DNA from: Lysobacterales bacterium
GTDB lineage: Bacteria; Pseudomonadota; Gammaproteobacteria; Xanthomonadales; Xanthomonadaceae
Assembly (NCBI GenBank): GCA_019510125.1
Contig: JAEKKX010000018.1
Location: forward strand, 29,613-93,612
Reading direction: 5' to 3'
Length of the DNA: 64,000 nucleotides
A model generated the notes under the pieces. That model was not told where the DNA came from. It saw only the letters and a program-made list of their open reading frames with translations, and did no database searches. Made by a program: the position numbers and the translations under genes. The first letter of the stretch is position 1. Every line of letters begins with the position of its first letter. Positions 61,118 through 64,000 of this stretch are shown piece by piece.

Positions 61118-61753
61118 ATGCGCATCCAGGGCACCTTGCTCAAATGGGACGACGAACGCGGGTTCGGCTACATCCGCACGCGCGAGAGCCGCGTCGTGCT
61201 GCCGGTCCACCGCTCGGAATTCCCGCACGGCCAGCGACGGCCGCAGATCGGCGACCCGCTGTCGTTCGATATCCGCACCAGCGCCGACGGCCGCAAGGAA
61301 GCCTGCGCCGTGCGATGGGACGTGTCCCCGCCACCGGCGGACTTCACCCGGCCACCGCCGACGGCCGGCACGCGCCCGGCCACTGCGCGCCCGTCCACGC
61401 GGCCATCTGGCGCGCAAGGGCATGGCGCACGCGCGCGCAGGTCAGCGCACGAGTCCGAACCGTCGCCCGGGACGCTCCGCCTGCTGCTGGCCGTGCTGGT
61501 GCTCGGCGCGCTGATCTCCGCCGTCTGGTACGGCTCGGAAGGCAACGCCCCGGCCCCGGAACGACCGGCCGGCGCGGGCGCGACCGAGGCGGCGTCCCCG
61601 CCGCGGCCGCTGGGCTGCGATGGCCGCAGCTACTGCTCCGAGATGAAGTCCTGCGAAGACGCGAAGTGGCTGCTCCAGCACTGCCCCGACACCGAACTGG
61701 ACTACGACGGCGACGGCATCCCCTGCGAAGAGCAACTGTGCCGCGGCGGCTGA
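61118..61753 (+). CDS. Cold-shock-domain membrane protein with excalibur domain
   Basis: 211 residues. Residues 1-70 are a cold-shock-type OB fold (GTLLKWDDERGFGYIRT with an RNP1-like GFGYI; SRVVLPVHRSEF). A Pro/Arg linker, one membrane helix (LRLLLAVLVLGALISAVWY) and a C-terminal excalibur domain (CDGRSYCSEMKSCEDAKW; DYDGDGIPCEEQLC, Ca-binding DxDGDGxxCE) follow. This is a known but poorly studied architecture in which the nucleic-acid-binding domain should lie in the cytoplasm and excalibur outside. Confidence 0.85.
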   Translation: MRIQGTLLKWDDERGFGYIRTRESRVVLPVHRSEFPHGQRRPQIGDPLSFDIRTSADGRKEACAVRWDVSPPPADFTRPPPTAGTRPATARPSTRPSGAQGHGARARRSAHESEPSPGTLRLLLAVLVLGALISAVWYGSEGNAPAPERPAGAGATEAASPPRPLGCDGRSYCSEMKSCEDAKWLLQHCPDTELDYDGDGIPCEEQLCRGG

Positions 61754-61779
61754 CGCGCCTGCAGGCGTAGCCTTCCCCG

Positions 61780-62100
61780 TCAAGTGGACAGTGCAAAAGG
61801 AGAATTCCCCCGCTCGCGGGATGCGCGATAGACACTCGGCGGCAGGTTCCCGAGCGACTCGTGCGGGTGTTCGTCTTTGTAGTGTTGCAGCGACTCCTCC
61901 GTGATCTCCCGCAACTGATCCAGGTCCTCGAACAGGTGCGCGTTCAAAACCTCCGTCCGGTATGTCTTGTCGAATCGCTCGATGTGCGCGTTCTGGTTTG
62001 GCTTGCCCGGCTGGATGTAGCGCAACTCGATCCCGTGCGCCTGGCACCAGTCGACGACCGGTTGTGCGGTGTACTCCGGGCCATCGGGGAAGGCCAAGAG
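61780..62100 (-). pseudogene. IS3-family transposase C-terminal remnant
   Basis: Only the last third of the integrase core (about 100 residues) remains: GPEYTAQPVVDWCQAHGIEL, RYIQPGKPNQNAHIERFDKT (with the third catalytic Glu) and YRTEVLNAHLFEDLDQLREI to SLGNLPPSVYRASRE. The second catalytic Asp motif (usually SDNGPE) reads FPDGPE and the N-terminal two thirds and orfA are missing, so it cannot work. The upstream residues before about 62100 are not transposase-like, marking the break. It borders the AT-richer RHS island. Confidence 0.85.
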
Positions 62101-62110
62101 CACGCGGCCC

Positions 62111-62557
62111 CTAGTGCGCGTCAGCCTGCCTCCAAGAATCATTTGAAATATACCTTTTGAATACGCGAAAACCATCGACCTTATCTCCCGTCATGTCCAG
62201 GGAGCCGATGCAAATGAAAATTGGCGGCCTTTCGGCATACGTATCGCACCCCACTTCAAACCACAAAGAGTAGGCATAACCATTTGATCCGCGATCGCGC
62301 ATCAAGGCCGCCTGCGATGGCAATATCGCAATCCCCTTCCCCAAATCATCCGAAGTGATCTTGAATTTTCTTCTATTTACAAGGACAAATATTTGACATT
62401 CTTCGTTTTTATTGCATGAAACCTCCACCCTGGAGCCATCGTTATAGGACACCACTTGGCCAATTCTGTTCCCTTCTGTTAGCGCGACGGCATGAGCCGT
62501 CGCACAAGCAAAAAAGAACAAGAGAAAGATCATCGTCTTGCGAAGAGAATTTCGCAT
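62111..62557 (-). CDS. Secreted small protein, possible immunity protein 2
   Basis: 148 residues, strong ribosome site GAAGGAGG. Signal peptide (MRNSLRKTMIFLLFFF then ACATAHA). The mature part has four Cys (VEVSCNKNEECQIF, VGCDTY, FICIG) and is beta-rich. Its base composition is far AT-richer than the rest of the window, matching the RHS toxin region. No known family. It may be an added immunity protein, or an orphan one, in the toxin cassette; its last codons run up to the edge of the transposase remnant. Confidence 0.65.
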   Translation of the reverse strand: MRNSLRKTMIFLLFFFACATAHAVALTEGNRIGQVVSYNDGSRVEVSCNKNEECQIFVLVNRRKFKITSDDLGKGIAILPSQAALMRDRGSNGYAYSLWFEVGCDTYAERPPIFICIGSLDMTGDKVDGFRVFKRYISNDSWRQADAH

Positions 62558-62617
62558 GCCGCCTCCTTCATGCACCCAGTCCACGATCCTCACGCGCCAT
62601 GTTTCCATGGCCATGGG

Positions 62618-63151
62618 TCAATGCTCTTTCCGCCATCCCGGCTCAGGCGTCAACAATTCATAGGACAGCCATAGTCCAAATTTCCGGGAATCGTCTCGCA
62701 CTTCAATCGGCGCTTCCGCAAGCAAGGATGCCATGACGTTTTCCGGAATAACGCCGGTAGGCTCAACTAGCAAAGCCTGTAGCCAAATGATCGAACTGCA
62801 TTCCTCCGTCATTTCACGCGAAGCAACGGTATCGAATATCAGGGCAGTCTTTCTGTGATCGACAGATACCGAACGAGATTGCCTTTTCCAGACCTGTCTG
62901 ATGATCAACGCCAACTTCGATCTCTCATCTCTAGCGATCGCTTGTCGCGTCTCAGACACTGTACTGCGGATACCGCCACCGTTTTCGACCCAATCGTCAA
63001 TCACCGAACGCCATGCGCTGACACATCGTTTTTGCTCGGAAAGATAACCAACCAACCCGTCCGCCTGACCCTCTTCGGCAAGAACCGCATCATGCTTGAC
63101 CATGCATCCGCATAGAAAAACCGCACAAAAAAAGAGTAGATACTTATTCAC
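62618..63151 (-). CDS. Lipoprotein directly after the RHS gene, candidate immunity protein
   Basis: 177 residues from a GTG (AGGAG upstream) that overlaps the RHS stop (GTGA). Lipobox in MNKYLLFFCAVFLCGC, then a mostly helical mature part (VGYLSEQKRCVSAWRSVIDD, RSKLALIIRQVWKRQ). The overlap, size and low GC match the toxin gene, as expected for immunity. The family is not recognised. A periplasmic, membrane-anchored immunity protein would suit a toxin that acts in the periplasm or on the envelope. Confidence 0.72.
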   Translation of the reverse strand: MNKYLLFFCAVFLCGCMVKHDAVLAEEGQADGLVGYLSEQKRCVSAWRSVIDDWVENGGGIRSTVSETRQAIARDERSKLALIIRQVWKRQSRSVSVDHRKTALIFDTVASREMTEECSSIIWLQALLVEPTGVIPENVMASLLAEAPIEVRDDSRKFGLWLSYELLTPEPGWRKEH

Positions 63152-64000
63152 AATTGATCTCCTGGCAAACCCGATTCAGCATAGTTCTGCCGCAATCCTT
63201 GCAGCCCTCGCCTCCTGGAATGAAATGGCAAATCGTTCAGCACCGATTGAAGATACTCGTTGCTAAGCATTCGAACCTGCCCTTGGCTATTCACCAAGAA
63301 TGTCGGGTAATTTTGACGCCATACAAGCGAAAAATCAGTCGCTGAAAAGTTGAGCTGACTATCAAAATGGCCATGCATCCACGCGTCAACGCTGAAACCG
63401 GCTTTAATATAGGCTTTACGCAATTCGGAAAAATCAACCACCCTAAATCCTTTCGGCCCCCACCCTGGCGTCAAATAGCCCCAATTTCCGTCGCGGATCT
63501 TTGTTATGGCTAGTTGCACCTCGCTCCCTTTTTCAACCCCTAAAGAACCGTATGCCTTACCAGCAGCTACGGCTGCCGATGCTGCGCTATCGAAGCCACT
63601 GGCTTCAATTTTGATAGACTCCGGAACAGATGCCTCATTCGCGCTCGCCCCACTCCCGCTAGCCGCAACAGTTACACGAGCTGTAGTATTTGCGGTGGTG
63701 AACTGCCCAGTCCCCTTGCATGTTCCATCGCCATTTTTAATCCTAGACCCGGTACATCGGCCATCGGGATCGTAGAAACGATAAGGGTTGTTGTTGGCAT
63801 ACCAATACCGACTGAAGTTCGCGCCAGTGCCGCTGTTGGCCGTCACCGGATCAACGCTCAAGAACCTCCCGATCGACTGATCGTAATACCGCTGCTGCAT
63901 GTACGTCAGCCCGGTCCCGCCGTCCATCACGTGCCCGGTGTAGCCGATCCCGCTGTACGCCGGCTTGCCGATCACCGCGCCGTAGGGCTCGTAGTCGTTG
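63148..64000 (-). CDS. RHS repeat protein, C-terminal end with JAMM-like toxin domain
   Basis: The frame is open through base 64000; at least 284 residues. The N-terminal part is RHS core (NDYEPYGA upstream, then YMQQRYYDQSIGRFLSVDPV; YANNNPYRFYDPDGR), the usual boundary before a variable toxin. After residue 73 (counted from 63975) the composition turns AT-rich. The domain ends with AWMHGHFDSQLNFSATDF: H201, H203, S211 and D214 (same numbering) fit HxHx7SxxD of JAMM/MPN metalloproteases and the DUF4329 toxin family; E148/E152 may be the glutamate. It is followed by two secreted-protein genes. Confidence 0.87.
   Translation of the reverse strand, partial: NDYEPYGAVIGKPAYSGIGYTGHVMDGGTGLTYMQQRYYDQSIGRFLSVDPVTANSGTGANFSRYWYANNNPYRFYDPDGRCTGSRIKNGDGTCKGTGQFTTANTTARVTVAASGSGASANEASVPESIKIEASGFDSAASAAVAAGKAYGSLGVEKGSEVQLAITKIRDGNWGYLTPGWGPKGFRVVDFSELRKAYIKAGFSVDAWMHGHFDSQLNFSATDFSLVWRQNYPTFLVNSQGQVRMLSNEYLQSVLNDLPFHSRRRGLQGLRQNYAESGLPGDQL

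Noticed and set aside
61780..61800. Terminal inverted repeat of the IS3 remnant (CTTCCCCGTCAAGTGGAC near 61769)
   Set aside because: The sequence could be an IS end, but the partner end is missing in the window, so no element borders can be fixed.

Overview
The window is about 64 kb of very GC-rich, densely coded DNA. Short intergenic gaps, many 1-4 base stop/start overlaps, FabA/FabB fatty-acid genes, a TonB receptor, lipoprotein and outer-membrane signals, and secreted M4/M28 proteases with PKD and PPC domains point to a Gram-negative gammaproteobacterium of the Xanthomonadaceae (Lysobacter/Luteimonas type). That assignment comes from gene content and family resemblance; no database search was run.

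Layout, left to right. 1-10 kb: end of a heparinase II/III-like enzyme, a GNAT acetyltransferase, moaB, a small HTH protein, a PPK2 polyphosphate kinase with a duplicated 5' region, the fabA-fabB pair, an FAD oxidoreductase and an XRE-type regulator. 10-19.7 kb: a sulfate-uptake unit on the minus strand (Rrf2 regulator, YezD-like small protein, porin, sulfate-binding protein, cysT, cysW, cysA), then acylphosphatase, a TlpA-like thioredoxin lipoprotein and a YihY membrane protein. 19.7-23 kb: WrbA-like flavoprotein, DUF2069, TPR-sulfotransferase and a one-domain asparaginase-like protein. 23-30.2 kb: three secreted zinc peptidases (one M28, two M4) in tandem, sharing domains, promoters and terminators. 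30.5-38.3 kb: SufT, a TonB-dependent receptor, a BLUF photoreceptor, a dimethylamine dehydrogenase-like flavoenzyme and a thiolase. 38.4-40.2 kb: three paralogous Ala-rich lipoproteins. 40.3-50 kb: methylcrotonyl-CoA carboxylase beta subunit, HscC-type Hsp70 with two J-like membrane proteins, bactofilin, and a zeta-toxin pair. 50-52.5 kb: feoA-feoB plus a small Cys-tailed membrane protein under a Fur-box-like site. 52.6-60.5 kb: leucine/isovalerate catabolism (enoyl-CoA hydratase, VOC, cupin, biotin-carrying MCC subunit, lipoprotein, HMG-CoA lyase) ending in a PAS-GGDEF-EAL protein. 60.5-64 kb: GNAT, a cold-shock/excalibur protein, an IS3-type transposase remnant, and a visibly AT-richer island with the 3' end of an RHS gene and two small secreted-protein genes.

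The strongest lead for something new is at the right edge: an RHS C-terminal domain carrying a JAMM-like HxHx7SxxD motif, followed with start/stop overlap by a lipoprotein that may be its immunity protein. Next are a zeta-type kinase fused to a KfrB-like domain with a 60-residue partner, an HscC chaperone with two J-like membrane proteins that have RPD in place of HPD, and a peptidase array showing recent domain exchange (317 bp with 3 differences between M28 and M4 genes).
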